Positions 8,464-16,963 of a stretch of DNA of 64,000 bases are shown here, one piece after another (the first letter of the stretch is position 1; the number at the start of each line of letters is the position of its first letter). The position numbers were made by a program, and so were the translations under genes. The DNA comes from Kiloniella sp. EL199. GTDB lineage: Bacteria; Pseudomonadota; Alphaproteobacteria; Kiloniellales; Kiloniellaceae. Location: positions 248,240-312,239 of the forward strand of contig NZ_OMPU01000008.1 in NCBI RefSeq assembly GCF_900313065.1. Reading direction: 5' to 3'. The notes beneath the pieces were generated by a model. It saw nothing but the letters and a program-made list of their open reading frames with translations, had not been told where the DNA came from and ran no database searches.

Positions 8464-9333
8464 TTATTCACCGCCACCAAGGGAGTGAACATAAATGCTC
8501 AGGGCTTTAATCGTCACAGGGTCCAAACGGGCTTCCCATGTCGGCATTACACCTTTACGACCATAAGAAATGGACTGAACGACGGTTTCCTTGTCACCGC
8601 CGAAGAGCCAGAGCTTATCGGACAGATTTGGGGCCCCCATTTCGCGATTACCAACACCGCCTGATTCATGACAGGCAGCACAGTTATCTTCGAAAATAGG
8701 CAAACCGCGCTGAGCAGCCTCACTGTCACTTGATGTGCCAGACAGGGATAAAACATATTCCGCTACGTCTGAAACTTCCTGCCTTTCAAGAATTTCATCA
8801 GCAAGGAATGCTGTCATATCATTAAATCTGGTTTCATCATGTGTTGAACGAATACCATAGTTAATGGTGTAGTGGATATCTTCGAGTGATCCCCCCCATA
8901 ACCAATGATCATCATTCAGGTTCGGGTAGCCTTTGGCCCCTTGTGCACCACTACCATGACACCCGGCGCAGTTATCACCAAATGCAGCCTGACCGGCAGC
9001 CAGAGCATACTGATTAAGGTTTGGATCTTTTGCGATATCTTCCAAACTGGATGCCACAATCTTTGCTTCTATATCAGCGCGTCCGGCTTTCACTTCAGCA
9101 AGTTCATCCATAACTGTTTGGCGTTGAGAATATCCCAACATGCCCTTGGTATAATCGCTGATACCAGGCCAGGCAGGCATTGCGATCCAATAACCAATTG
9201 ACCAAATTACAGATGCATACAGCACCCACAACCACCAACGGGGAAGGGGGTTGTTTAGCTCTTCGATGCCATCCCACTCATGACCGGTGGTGTCGACACC
9301 AGAGATCTCGTCTTTTCTTGGATTTCCTGCCAT
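8464..9333 (-). CDS. ccoP: cbb3 oxidase dihaem cytochrome c subunit CcoP
   Basis: The 289-residue subunit has an N-terminal segment with PRWWLWVLYASVIWSIGYW (a membrane helix around residues 33-52) followed by two cytochrome c domains with CAGCH at 122-126 and CAACH at 218-222. Candidate axial methionines lie downstream of each motif. CcoP passes electrons from soluble cytochrome c to CcoO and CcoN at the periplasmic face. It starts two bases after the ccoQ stop codon. Length is typical for the family. Confidence 0.96.
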   Translation of the reverse strand: MAGNPRKDEISGVDTTGHEWDGIEELNNPLPRWWLWVLYASVIWSIGYWIAMPAWPGISDYTKGMLGYSQRQTVMDELAEVKAGRADIEAKIVASSLEDIAKDPNLNQYALAAGQAAFGDNCAGCHGSGAQGAKGYPNLNDDHWLWGGSLEDIHYTINYGIRSTHDETRFNDMTAFLADEILERQEVSDVAEYVLSLSGTSSDSEAAQRGLPIFEDNCAACHESGGVGNREMGAPNLSDKLWLFGGDKETVVQSISYGRKGVMPTWEARLDPVTIKALSIYVHSLGGGE

Positions 9334-9335
9334 GA

Positions 9336-9485
9336 CTAGTCATCCTCTAATGGAATTTGAGCGGCGTGATCAAACTTGCTTTTGTTTTTGGGCCAAAGCG
9401 CATAAGCAACGCCCCCCAAAAACATCACAACCAGATACACAAGCCCCCAAGTTTGCGAAAAAGTAGAAATGTCGTTGTAATCCAT
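9336..9485 (-). CDS. ccoQ: cbb3 oxidase small subunit CcoQ
   Basis: This 49-residue open reading frame, read directly from the minus strand between ccoP and ccoO, starts MDYNDISTFSQTWGL. It contains one membrane helix (about residues 13-30), then ALWPKNKSKFDHAA and an acidic end PLEDD. This is the usual CcoQ/FixQ pattern of a short membrane anchor followed by a W-P-basic motif. CcoQ stabilises the interaction of CcoP with the CcoNO core. Its position and size complete the ccoNOQP operon. The start codon follows ccoO by ten bases, with an AGGAGATAG-type ribosome binding site inside that gap. Confidence 0.93.
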   Translation of the reverse strand: MDYNDISTFSQTWGLVYLVVMFLGGVAYALWPKNKSKFDHAAQIPLEDD

Positions 9486-9495
9486 ACCTATCTCC

Positions 9496-10221
9496 TTATC
9501 GCAGTTCCGGACCTTCAGCCTTGTAGGCTGAGAAATCCACTAGGGTGCCAAGCATTTGCAGGTAAGCAATCAAAGCATCCATCTCTGTTATGACTTTGGC
9601 ATTATCATCAAAGTTACGAACCTGTGCTTTGGGATAACGGGCAAGCAAGCCATCTGTATCACCATCCGGATCAACCTGGGCACGCAAATCTTCTTCTGCC
9701 AACTCGATCATCTCATCTGTATAGGGAACACCAACCATACGGTTTGCTTCCAGATGTTCTTTGATGTCATTAAACCGAAGCGGCGCATCCAAAAGGAAAG
9801 GATAACCCGGCATAACAGACTCAGGAACAATTCCACGTGGATTAACCATGTGTTCCTTGTGCCATTCATCGGAATACTTTCCACCAACACGTGCCAGATC
9901 AGGGCCTGTACGTTTTGATCCCCATTGGAAGGGATGGTCATACATTGATTCAGCCGCAAGAGAGTAGGGACCATAACGCTCTACCTCATCGCGCAAAGAG
10001 CGGATCATTTGTGAGTGACAGTTATAACAGCCCTCACGGATGTAAATATTGCGTCCGGCCAACTCCAGAGGTGAATAAGGGCGCATGCCTTTTACTTTCT
10101 CAATTGTACTTTCAAGAAAGAAAAGTGGCGCAATTTCAATAAGACCACCGATTGAGACAACAATCAGGATCCCGATCAATAGTACGATTGAGTTTTTCTC
10201 AAATACGTCATGTTTAATCAT
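9496..10221 (-). CDS. ccoO: cbb3 oxidase monohaem cytochrome c subunit CcoO
   Basis: The 241-residue subunit has an N-terminal membrane helix (about residues 11-36) and one haem c site, CYNCH, at residues 65-69 within the conserved [12 protein letters not shown] block. The [11 protein letters not shown] and [14 protein letters not shown] stretches are characteristic of FixO/CcoO. It accepts electrons from CcoP and delivers them to the binuclear centre in CcoN. It is located 15 bases after ccoN and ten before ccoQ. Confidence 0.96.
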   Translation of the reverse strand: MIKHDVFEKNSIVLLIGILIVVSIGGLIEIAPLFFLESTIEKVKGMRPYSPLELAGRNIYIREGCYNCHSQMIRSLRDEVERYGPYSLAAESMYDHPFQWGSKRTGPDLARVGGKYSDEWHKEHMVNPRGIVPESVMPGYPFLLDAPLRFNDIKEHLEANRMVGVPYTDEMIELAEEDLRAQVDPDGDTDGLLARYPKAQVRNFDDNAKVITEMDALIAYLQMLGTLVDFSAYKAEGPELR

Positions 10222-10236
10222 GATCTTAAAACCTCC

Positions 10237-11907
10237 TTATTCTGCAGCTACGGGGCTAGGAACAGCTTCTGGAGCAAGTGAACGACTTTCCGTTCTCACG
10301 TCTCCACGGGCTGTCCGCCATAGGTTATAAGCCATGATCAGAGAACCGATCACAAAGAAGGCACCACCGATTGCACGGATCCAGTAGAAAGGATTCATCG
10401 CTTCGACAGTTTCCACGAAAGAATATTCCAGGAAGCCAAGATCATCATACGCACGCCACATCAGGCCCTGTAGAATACCGGATACCCACATTGATGTGAT
10501 GTAGAGCAGAATGCCAAAGGTAGAAATCCAGAAGTGGTAACTTACCAGCTTCAAGGAATAGAGCTGTGTTCTGTTCCAAAGCCATGGAACAAGACAGTAA
10601 AGAGCACCAAAGCTGACATACGCAACCCAACCCAACGCACCAGAATGAACGTGTCCAACAGTCCAATCTGTATAGTGGCTGAGTGAATTCACAGCTTTGA
10701 TAGACATCACAGGACCTTCGAAGGTACTCATGCCATAGAACGCAATAGATACAACAAGCATGCGCAAGACTGGATCAGTACGCAGTTTATCCCATGCACC
10801 TGACAGCGTCATAAGACCGTTGATCATCCCGCCCCAGGATGGCATCCAGAGCATGATTGAGAAAGTCATTCCCAATGTCTGAGCCCAATCGGGAAGTGCT
10901 GTATAGTGCAAATGGTGCGGCCCGGCCCAGATGTACATAAAAATCAGGGACCAGAAGTGAACAATTGAAAGGCGATAGGAATAAACCGGACGGTTCGCTC
11001 TTTTGGGGACGAAATAATACATAATCGCCAAGAAACCAGCTGTCAGAAAGAAACCAACCGCATTATGGCCATACCACCATTGTGTCAGAGCATCCTGAAC
11101 TCCCGCAAAAAGTATATAGCTTTTTGAGCTTGTCCATGAAACAGGAACGGTAAGATTATTGACGATATGCAGCATGGCTACGGTTGCGATAAAGGCCAGA
11201 TAGAACCAGTTGGCAACGTAGATATGTGGTTCACGACGTTTCCAAAGTGTACCCAAGAACACCAGAAGATAAACCACCCAGACAATTGTCAGCCAAATGT
11301 CCGCATACCATTCTGGTTCAGCATATTCTTTACCTTGCGTTGCGCCCATTAAATAACCAGTCGCAGCAACAACGATGAAAAGCTGATATCCCCAGAATAC
11401 AAACCATGATGAGAAAACACCGGGAAGGCGAGCTTTACAGGTTCTCTGTACCACATAAAAAGACGTCGCCAACAGAACGTTACCGCCAAAAGCAAAAATA
11501 ACTGCTGATGTATGAAGAGGACGCAACCGACCAAAGTTGATAAAGGATGTATCAAAATTCAAGTCTGGATATGCCAACTGAAATGCAATTGTATCACCGG
11601 CAACAAAGCCGGCAATCCCCCAAAAAACAGAGGCAATAACCCCCGCCTTCACAACCTTGAGGTCGTATTCAATTGGTGCGTCGGCTGATTGTGTAGCAAG
11701 GCTTTCTGATGTATCAAAATAAGCCTTAATAATGCCAAAAATCCCAAGTAAGAATGCACCTGCAAAAATATATGCATGTACAGACATTACCGGATCTTCG
11801 GTTCGCGCGGCGGTTAATGTGGCATAAAACGTGCCAATCACCAGAGCCGCAGCTATTACCCATCCGTCGAGGGGCATTTTCGCTTTTGCGGTAGTTTCCC
11901 GAGTCAT
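10237..11907 (-). CDS. ccoN: cbb3 oxidase catalytic subunit CcoN
   Basis: The 556-residue protein is the haem-copper oxidase subunit I of the C (cbb3) type, with about 12-14 membrane helices. Histidine-bearing stretches include [15 protein letters not shown] (haem ligand region), [13 protein letters not shown] and [15 protein letters not shown] (copper and haem region), and the late HVHSGALGW helix. Together with CcoO, CcoQ and CcoP it forms the high-affinity terminal oxidase used at low oxygen. It is the first gene of the operon. An FNR box lies about 97 bases upstream, so induction at low oxygen is likely. Confidence 0.97.
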   Translation of the reverse strand: MTRETTAKAKMPLDGWVIAAALVIGTFYATLTAARTEDPVMSVHAYIFAGAFLLGIFGIIKAYFDTSESLATQSADAPIEYDLKVVKAGVIASVFWGIAGFVAGDTIAFQLAYPDLNFDTSFINFGRLRPLHTSAVIFAFGGNVLLATSFYVVQRTCKARLPGVFSSWFVFWGYQLFIVVAATGYLMGATQGKEYAEPEWYADIWLTIVWVVYLLVFLGTLWKRREPHIYVANWFYLAFIATVAMLHIVNNLTVPVSWTSSKSYILFAGVQDALTQWWYGHNAVGFFLTAGFLAIMYYFVPKRANRPVYSYRLSIVHFWSLIFMYIWAGPHHLHYTALPDWAQTLGMTFSIMLWMPSWGGMINGLMTLSGAWDKLRTDPVLRMLVVSIAFYGMSTFEGPVMSIKAVNSLSHYTDWTVGHVHSGALGWVAYVSFGALYCLVPWLWNRTQLYSLKLVSYHFWISTFGILLYITSMWVSGILQGLMWRAYDDLGFLEYSFVETVEAMNPFYWIRAIGGAFFVIGSLIMAYNLWRTARGDVRTESRSLAPEAVPSPVAAE

Positions 11908-12003
11908 TCCTGAAGTCGCCTTTTATCATAAAAAACGTGATAACACCGTGAGATAGAACACCTCACAGTACCCCGTAACCTACCTCTCAAGTACAAAAGA
12001 GCA

Positions 12004-12017
12004 TTGATCTAGGTCAA
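12004..12017 (-). promoter_or_regulatory. FNR box upstream of ccoN
   Basis: TTGATCTAGGTCAA matches the FNR/FnrL/FixK consensus TTGAT-N4-ATCAA with one deviation (GTCAA). It lies about 97 bases before ccoN, which fits an activator site at around -41 if the transcript has a leader of about 60 bases. An almost identical box (12617-12630) occurs in the next intergenic region, beside the fnr gene. Confidence 0.82.
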
Positions 12018-12068
12018 TGATACGGGTTGACGCACCCCAAAAAAACAGTCGTAATTTTTGTTTACGGC

Positions 12069-12569
12069 TTAGTGTTGAGTTGTTGGATTTTCGTTTAATT
12101 TTTTACAAAGCCTGACTGCGTCACAAACATACCCTTTATTGATAAGCTGGTTCGGAATGGATTTAGTATAACCATTTTCAGGAATAATTGTGCTTTGAAT
12201 ATCTACTGTTAGGTGTATTGCCTGACATCCACGCTCTGAGGCTTGATCTTCCAGCCATTCCAAAAGGGTTTCTGAAATATCATTTCGGCCAAGCATATCT
12301 GCCGTGACGTAGTTAGAAACGTCCATAACTATCTGATGTGTAACATCTTCTACAATTTTATAGCAGAGGATGCCCATATAGTATCCGGCAGAATTTTTTA
12401 CAGTGATAATGCCGCATTCACGATTATTTCGACCAATAAAACTATCAACATAATTCATCCATTGATCGGTGGTGATATCTCTTTTTAATGTCTGTATCAG
12501 TGGTAATACCTGAACAGTGTTTGATTGATTTAATGGTTTGATAGCAAATTGCACGGCTTTATAATCCAC
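12069..12569 (-). CDS. GNAT-like acetyltransferase, divergent from fnr
   Basis: The 166-residue protein shows a weak GNAT-like pattern: RDITTDQWMNYVDSF, then strands around YYMGILCYKIV, and the late KGYVCDAVRLCKKL. The classical motif A (Q/RxxGxG/A) is not obvious, so catalytic activity is uncertain. The gene is divergent from the Fnr regulator and its start is 48 bases from a shared FNR box. This suggests oxygen-responsive expression and a role linked to low-oxygen physiology. The family assignment is tentative. Confidence 0.6.
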   Translation of the reverse strand: MDYKAVQFAIKPLNQSNTVQVLPLIQTLKRDITTDQWMNYVDSFIGRNNRECGIITVKNSAGYYMGILCYKIVEDVTHQIVMDVSNYVTADMLGRNDISETLLEWLEDQASERGCQAIHLTVDIQSTIIPENGYTKSIPNQLINKGYVCDAVRLCKKLNENPTTQH

Positions 12570-12616
12570 ATATAACTTTGTTGATTTTATTGAAGTCGCG
12601 TCGGAAAAATAAGTCT

Positions 12617-12630
12617 TTGATGTAGGTCAA
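12617..12630. promoter_or_regulatory. FNR box between the acetyltransferase-like gene and fnr
   Basis: TTGATGTAGGTCAA is the same arrangement as the ccoN box, differing only inside the four-base spacer. It is 48 bases before the minus-strand acetyltransferase-like gene and about 129 bases before the chosen fnr start. Control of the minus-strand gene and autoregulation of fnr are both possible. Confidence 0.78.
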
Positions 12631-12758
12631 TATGACGCACAGAAATAGCAAACAGAAATAATTTGTTGCGTGTTTCTTTAACACTCTTGTAGTAGTATCA
12701 GCCTATCACTAACAAAACTTTGTTATATAATAAAGATTATGTCGGGAATGATATACGA

Positions 12759-13499
12759 ATGAGAAGTGGCTCACACTTTGCCCAAACGGTCTCTTCGACC
12801 CCTTTGGTGAACTCTCCTTGTGAAAAATGCAACATTGCAGAAATGAGCCTCTGTCATGCTCTTTCCTGTGATGATTTGCGCAGATTGTCATCGATCTCAA
12901 CAGGAATAGAGGTGGGCAAAGGTGTCACAATTATTAATGAAATGGATTCAGCAGATTTCCTGTTTAATGTGACTGGAGGTTCTATCAAACTATACAAGCT
13001 GCTCCCCGATGGTCGTCGTCAAATGACCGGTTTTCTTTTCCCCGGTGATTTCCTTGGCATTGCCATGAACGATTGTTATGCCTATTCAGCAGAAGCATTA
13101 GAAGATTGTCGGCTTTGTAGATTCCCCCGCTCCAGACTTGAAGAGCTTCTGAAAGAAATTCCTGATCTGGAAAACAGACTTCTTAATATGGTTTCGAACG
13201 AGTTGGTTCTGGCGCAGGATCAGATGCTGCTGCTTGGCCGAAAAACAGCCATAGAAAAAGTCAGCAGTTTCCTTCTTTCCTTATCCAAGCGGACAAAAAG
13301 CAAAACCGGTGCTGGTAATATAATATCTCTGCCCATGGGACGTTCTGATATTGGCGATTATTTGGGGCTGACCACAGAAACTGTTAGTCGAACACTGACC
13401 AATCTGAAGAAAAAAGGGATCGTTTCCATTCCGACAAATGGGCAGTTGGAAATTAACGATATAGAAGAATTGACTGACCTAGCCGAAGGTATGGACTGA
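12759..13499 (+). CDS. fnrL: Fnr/FnrL-type oxygen-sensing transcriptional regulator
   Basis: This Crp/Fnr family activator of 246 residues has an N-terminal cysteine cluster: Cys21, Cys24, Cys32 and Cys37, with C-x2-C-x7-C spacing as I recall for alphaproteobacterial FnrL. Cys120 in EDCRLCRFP aligns with Cys122 of E. coli FNR, so a 4Fe-4S cluster is likely. The cyclic-nucleotide-like domain contains DGRRQMTGFLFPGDFLG, and the helix-turn-helix includes LGLTTETVSRTL with the E-xx-SR recognition residues that read TTGAT. I chose the ATG at 12759; an in-frame TTG at 12720 would add 13 residues. FNR boxes in front of ccoN and in its own upstream region point to control of the cbb3 locus and autoregulation. 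Confidence 0.92.
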   Translation: MRSGSHFAQTVSSTPLVNSPCEKCNIAEMSLCHALSCDDLRRLSSISTGIEVGKGVTIINEMDSADFLFNVTGGSIKLYKLLPDGRRQMTGFLFPGDFLGIAMNDCYAYSAEALEDCRLCRFPRSRLEELLKEIPDLENRLLNMVSNELVLAQDQMLLLGRKTAIEKVSSFLLSLSKRTKSKTGAGNIISLPMGRSDIGDYLGLTTETVSRTLTNLKKKGIVSIPTNGQLEINDIEELTDLAEGMD

Positions 13500-13607
13500 T
13501 TAGATTACCCAATACCTATTGATGTTATATCTTTAAAATAAATCAGGTATTTCCTATATCTATTCCAGTCATCTTACTGTATTAGTCCCGTAGTAATCTA
13601 TAACATC

Positions 13608-13800
13608 AATGCTCACAAGCTTTGGGAAAAGGGGTTTGTACGCTGCCACGGAGAGCGATCTCTGGGCGCGATTGGACGCACTTCCCAAAGCGAGCCGCTT
13701 ATCACGCGATGTGTAAGTCGTGATCCGGAACCTGGCAATAGTGTTCCGGGAGGGTGCATTTTATCGTGCATCCTCGGCGAGCTTGCTTATTCTCAGCCCT
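13608..13800 (+). ncRNA. Candidate structured non-coding RNA (family not recognised)
   Basis: A GC-rich, non-coding block sits inside the 419-base gap between fnr and the aldolase gene. Stems found by eye are: a 10-bp perfect pair 13619-13628/13682-13691 enclosing an inner CGCtGCC/GGCGCG helix and a GGAGA-GCGA-TCTCT hairpin; ATCACG/CGTGAT (13701-13706/13719-13724); CCGGAAC/GTTCCGG (13725-13731/13743-13749); AGGGTGCA/TGCATCCT (13751-13758/13767-13774, one G-U); a possible enclosing GCCG/CGGC (13694-13697/13775-13778); and CAAGC/GCTTG closing the ends, competing with the first stem. A promoter-like TAATCTATAAC lies just upstream (about 13594-13604). It lacks tRNA, SRP, RNase P and tmRNA signatures. 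6S RNA is one possibility. Strand is inferred from the promoter only. Confidence 0.5.
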
Positions 13801-13918
13801 CTGACTTAATTAAACTTTTCATCACCTTTTACTTCCCTTACTCTGACTTTACGAAGCACCCTGCTTGCATAAACGTGTGTTATTCATACCCATTTCGACG
13901 AGACAACGGATATATAAA

Positions 13919-14695
13919 ATGGCTAATCCTCAGCTTAAAACAAAACTTGGCAATCACCATCCTATGTTTGGTTGTTGGATTGATATGTTTAGCCCGATTG
14001 CTACTGAAATTATTGCACAGGCGGGGAATGACTGTTTAATGATTGATCTTGAACACGGTCCTGGTTCAGTAATGGATGCTATTACCCAGATGCAGGCAGC
14101 CAGAGCCTATGGCCCAAAAGTCTATGTTCGGGTTTCAAGTAATTCCAATGCAAAGATCAAACGCGTTCTTGATGCCGGCGCAGATGGTGTGATGGTTCCA
14201 TCTGTTTCGACAAAAGAAGAAGCTGAATACGCCGTTGACGCATCTCATTATGCCCCACAAGGCAAGAGAGGAGTTGCGTCAACAATTGTCAGAGGCGCTG
14301 ATTACGGGGTTAATTCTCAAGGTTACCTGAAGAGCTTTAATGATCAGGTGCTCTTGATCTGTCAAATCGAAGATGCAGAAGGTGTAGAAAACGCAAAAGA
14401 GATCGCCAATACCGATGGGGTCGATATGATTTTCATTGGACCATCTGATCTTTCTGCTGACCTTGGTTATCCGGGTGAAACAGATCATCCAGTCGTATTG
14501 GAAGCCATAGAAAAAGTTGAACGTATTGTTAAAGATGCTGGAAAACTTCTGGGCGCAATACCTACCCCTAAAAGAGATGCAGAAACGCTCTATAAAGCAG
14601 GGTACGATATGGTCCTTGATGGCGGTGATATTGGGTTTGTTGTCAAAGGCGCACGCGATAAAGCCGCACATTTAAAACGTGTACTGGATCGATAA
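13919..14695 (+). CDS. HpcH/HpaI family aldolase
   Basis: The 258-residue protein is a class II (metal-dependent) aldolase or citrate lyase-like enzyme. Family marks are DLEHGPG with the catalytic-type His46, KVYVRVSS, GADGVMVPSV, the metal-binding Glu in QIEDAEGVEN and Asp in IGPSDLSADLG. Members cleave 4-hydroxy-2-oxo acids such as 2-keto-3-deoxy-sugar acids or hydroxy-oxo-heptanedioate to pyruvate plus an aldehyde. Substrate cannot be told from sequence, and no sugar-acid pathway genes adjoin. ATG 13919 was chosen because it begins the conserved region; an in-frame TTG at 13865 would add 18 residues of unlikely composition. Confidence 0.88.
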   Translation: MANPQLKTKLGNHHPMFGCWIDMFSPIATEIIAQAGNDCLMIDLEHGPGSVMDAITQMQAARAYGPKVYVRVSSNSNAKIKRVLDAGADGVMVPSVSTKEEAEYAVDASHYAPQGKRGVASTIVRGADYGVNSQGYLKSFNDQVLLICQIEDAEGVENAKEIANTDGVDMIFIGPSDLSADLGYPGETDHPVVLEAIEKVERIVKDAGKLLGAIPTPKRDAETLYKAGYDMVLDGGDIGFVVKGARDKAAHLKRVLDR

Positions 14696-14717
14696 ATTGC
14701 TTTAATGACAGAAAAGA

Positions 14718-15305
14718 TCAAAGTTTTATAGATAGGCAGTATTGTTTTTTCTTTTTGAAAGCTTCACAAGCTTTATTGGCCTCTGTTTTGTTTTTGAAAC
14801 TGGCACCTAACACCCGGTAAAAAGTACCTTTACCAATGATTTTAACGGGTTTTAGCTTTAAGCTGAGCCCGTCAGTTTCTTTTGGGAAAGCATTCTTTAA
14901 TTCTGCCCATTCTTTTTTCGCACTTGCCTTGCTTTTATTAGAAGACAAATGAACCGCATAGGTGACACTTGTTTTTGTGACTGGTGGTTGTGCTTTTTTC
15001 TCTGAACTCTTTAACGGGGCAGGGGTTATCATTGGCTCTTTTTGACCATCTTTTACTGTATCAGGATCAAGCGCCGTTGTTTCGATCTTATCTTCTTTAA
15101 CTTTTTTAGTATCATCGTCCTTTTCAGCAAGCGAATTCAGAGCTTCTTTTGTGGAATTCGCAGCCTTTTTTGAACCCTTTTTGATATCTTCCCACAGATC
15201 AACGCCCCAACCTTTTGTATCATCATACACGCTACCGCAACCGCCGAGAATCAAAGACGAGCACAAGATAACAACAAACAGAGAAGAATAACGTCGTATT
15301 GGCAT
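14718..15305 (-). CDS. SPOR-domain lipoprotein
   Basis: The 195-residue protein begins with a signal peptide ending in the lipobox LGGC (Cys at about residue 23), so it should be membrane-anchored. A charged, low-complexity linker rich in Lys, Asp, Thr and Pro (about 40-110) leads to a C-terminal SPOR domain (about 112-195, YAVHLSSNKSKASAKKEW to the end). SPOR domains bind denuded peptidoglycan glycans at division sites, so a cell-envelope or septal role is likely. The gene follows phaZ on the same strand, but a terminator separates them, so it is probably transcribed on its own. Confidence 0.85.
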   Translation of the reverse strand: MPIRRYSSLFVVILCSSLILGGCGSVYDDTKGWGVDLWEDIKKGSKKAANSTKEALNSLAEKDDDTKKVKEDKIETTALDPDTVKDGQKEPMITPAPLKSSEKKAQPPVTKTSVTYAVHLSSNKSKASAKKEWAELKNAFPKETDGLSLKLKPVKIIGKGTFYRVLGASFKNKTEANKACEAFKKKKQYCLSIKL

Positions 15306-15316
15306 GAGCGAGCACC

Positions 15317-15349
15317 AAAAAAGGTTAGATGTAAATTACATCCAACCTT
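15317..15349 (-). terminator. Intrinsic terminator after phaZ
   Basis: AAGGTTAGATGTAA (15321-15334) and TTACATCCAACCTT (15336-15349) pair over 14 positions with one G-U. On the minus strand the stem is followed by TTTTTT. The tight centre probably opens to a small loop. It lies 76 bases after the phaZ stop codon. Confidence 0.8.
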
Positions 15350-15386
15350 AAATACTACATATTTATAAAAAGATAATTAATTCTAT

Positions 15387-15415
15387 GACTTAAGAATTTC
15401 GAGACTTAAGAATTT
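15387..15415. repeat. Short direct repeat downstream of phaZ
   Basis: GACTTAAGAATTT occurs at 15387-15399 and again at 15403-15415, separated by three bases. It lies just beyond the phaZ stop codon. No function is apparent. Confidence 0.7.
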
Positions 15416-15425
15416 TGATCAATTT

Positions 15426-16658
15426 TTATCCCTTTACCTTGGGGTGATGTTTCTCAATAAAGTCATTTATCACAACAGAAACACTTTCACGCCATTTGCG
15501 ACCGTTAAAAATACCGTAGTGTCCGACACCCGCTTCAACGTGATTTTTATGTTTGCTCTTCACAAGCGACGAGCACATTTCATGCGCAACCTCGGTTTGT
15601 CCGGGTGCTGAAATATCGTCCAATTCACCCTCTACAGTAAGAAGCGCTGTCTTTTTGATTTTTGACGGATCAACCGACTGTCCTTTCCAGGTCATTGTGC
15701 CGTTGGGCAAGCTTCTTTCCTGAAAGATGTGTTGAATTGTGTCCAGATAAAATTCGGCAGTTACATCCATTACAGAGAGATATTCATCATAAAACTTCTT
15801 ATGACTTTCAGCAGAATCTCCGTCACCTTTCACAAGGTTATTAAAATGCTGCATGTGTGCATCGACATGACGCATGGAGTTCATGGATATAAACGCAGCC
15901 AGTTGCAGAAAACCGGGATAAACACGTCGACCAGATCCTTCGTATTGAAGCGGGACTGTTGCGGTCAAATTATCCTTGAACCATGAAAGAGATTTGCTAT
16001 CCGCCAATTTTGTTACCTCGGTTTCTGCGGCCCCCGGATCAATAGGTCCACCCATCAAGGTCATGGTACTTGGCTGTGCCGGATCATCGTTTGCCGCCAG
16101 AATTGAAATAGCCGCAAGAACCAACGGAGCAGGTTGACACACGGCAATAACGTGTAAATCAGGGCCTAGCAACCTCATGTAGTCAACAAGGTATTCAATA
16201 TATTCATCAAGCCCGAAATCGCCATCAGATGTCGGCACCTTGCTGGCATCGGTCCAGTCCGTGACATAAACTTCATGATGTTCGACAAGGGTCTTTACGG
16301 TCCCGCGCAACAAAGTCGCAAAGTGTCCTGACATCGGGGAAACAAGTAGGATTTTTTTTGGTGATTTTGCCAGATCACACTTGAAGCGGATAAGGTCTCC
16401 AAAAGGTCGGTGGTCGATCCTGGCAAGATCAATAGGGTGAATCCCATCTTCACGATGAATTGCCTGAAAACCCCATTCCGGTTTTCCGCGATGCCGAATA
16501 ACACCTTCGATAACGTCAGCGCTGGCTGCCATTATTTTTCCCATATAGGTTTGGGAAAGAGGGAACAGAGGATTGTTAAAATAGGTTTTTGTAAGCTGTG
16601 TCATAGCGCGCATTGGTCCCAACGCAGCGCTTTGCATATCAAAATATGTATATAACAC
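15426..16658 (-). CDS. phaZ: Intracellular polyhydroxybutyrate depolymerase
   Basis: The 410-residue protein matches intracellular PHB depolymerases of the PhaZ1/PhaZa type, which release 3-hydroxybutyrate units from storage granules. The nucleophile is a cysteine (Cys174 in AVCQPAPL) in place of a lipase serine, as in Ralstonia PhaZ1. Asp and His partners lie in VEGELDDISAP and GVGHYGIFNGRKW near the C-terminus. There is no signal peptide, in agreement with an intracellular enzyme. The PHA synthase gene phaC lies about 28 kb away in this window. A GC-rich palindrome 153 bases upstream may be a PhaR operator, and an intrinsic terminator follows the gene. Confidence 0.94.
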   Translation of the reverse strand: MLYTYFDMQSAALGPMRAMTQLTKTYFNNPLFPLSQTYMGKIMAASADVIEGVIRHRGKPEWGFQAIHREDGIHPIDLARIDHRPFGDLIRFKCDLAKSPKKILLVSPMSGHFATLLRGTVKTLVEHHEVYVTDWTDASKVPTSDGDFGLDEYIEYLVDYMRLLGPDLHVIAVCQPAPLVLAAISILAANDDPAQPSTMTLMGGPIDPGAAETEVTKLADSKSLSWFKDNLTATVPLQYEGSGRRVYPGFLQLAAFISMNSMRHVDAHMQHFNNLVKGDGDSAESHKKFYDEYLSVMDVTAEFYLDTIQHIFQERSLPNGTMTWKGQSVDPSKIKKTALLTVEGELDDISAPGQTEVAHEMCSSLVKSKHKNHVEAGVGHYGIFNGRKWRESVSVVINDFIEKHHPKVKG

Positions 16659-16810
16659 GTTATCTATCCCTTACAAATAAAACAGCTTTATCCGATGAAA
16701 GGCTGCGGTGTGACCTTTTGTTCAAACGTCCGGCCAACAAAAAAATCTTAACAAATACAAGTTTCCTGTTGGGCAATCGTCAGTCGGGCCTAAATTATTC
16801 AAAATTAATT

Positions 16811-16829
16811 CATTGTGCGGCGCACAATG
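16811..16829. promoter_or_regulatory. Perfect palindrome upstream of phaZ, possible PhaR operator
   Basis: CATTGTGCG and CGCACAATG flank a single G, a 9+1+9 inverted repeat. Its core TGCGGCGCACAA agrees with the TGC-type consensus TGCRNYGCASMA that I recall for alphaproteobacterial PhaR. It lies 153 bases before phaZ in a 305-base gap that otherwise shows only AT-rich sequence. Binding by PhaR is inferred. Confidence 0.5.
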
Positions 16830-16963
16830 AGATCAAAAGTTAAGCATTTTTGATTAAACAGTCAATGATTGTCTGGTTTTTCACAGATGTTTCATGAAAG
16901 CGTCAACAAAGAAAACCAATGCAAGAAAAGGTAAAATCAGAAATGCGTATAGGGAAGGAGGGG

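Noticed and set aside
12720-12758. Upstream TTG start for the Fnr regulator
   Set aside because: The 13 added residues have no counterpart in the family as I know it. ATG 12759 gives a normal distance to the cysteine cluster.
13608-13800. TPP riboswitch on the minus strand, suggested by CTGAGA near 13792
   Set aside because: The other conserved TPP blocks are missing and no thiamine gene lies downstream on that strand.
13608-13800. Two-piece alphaproteobacterial tmRNA, SRP RNA or RNase P RNA
   Set aside because: There is no tag reading frame, no GGTTCGAATCC acceptor part, no GGAAGGNAGCA-type SRP loop and no GAGGAAAGTCC-type RNase P motif.
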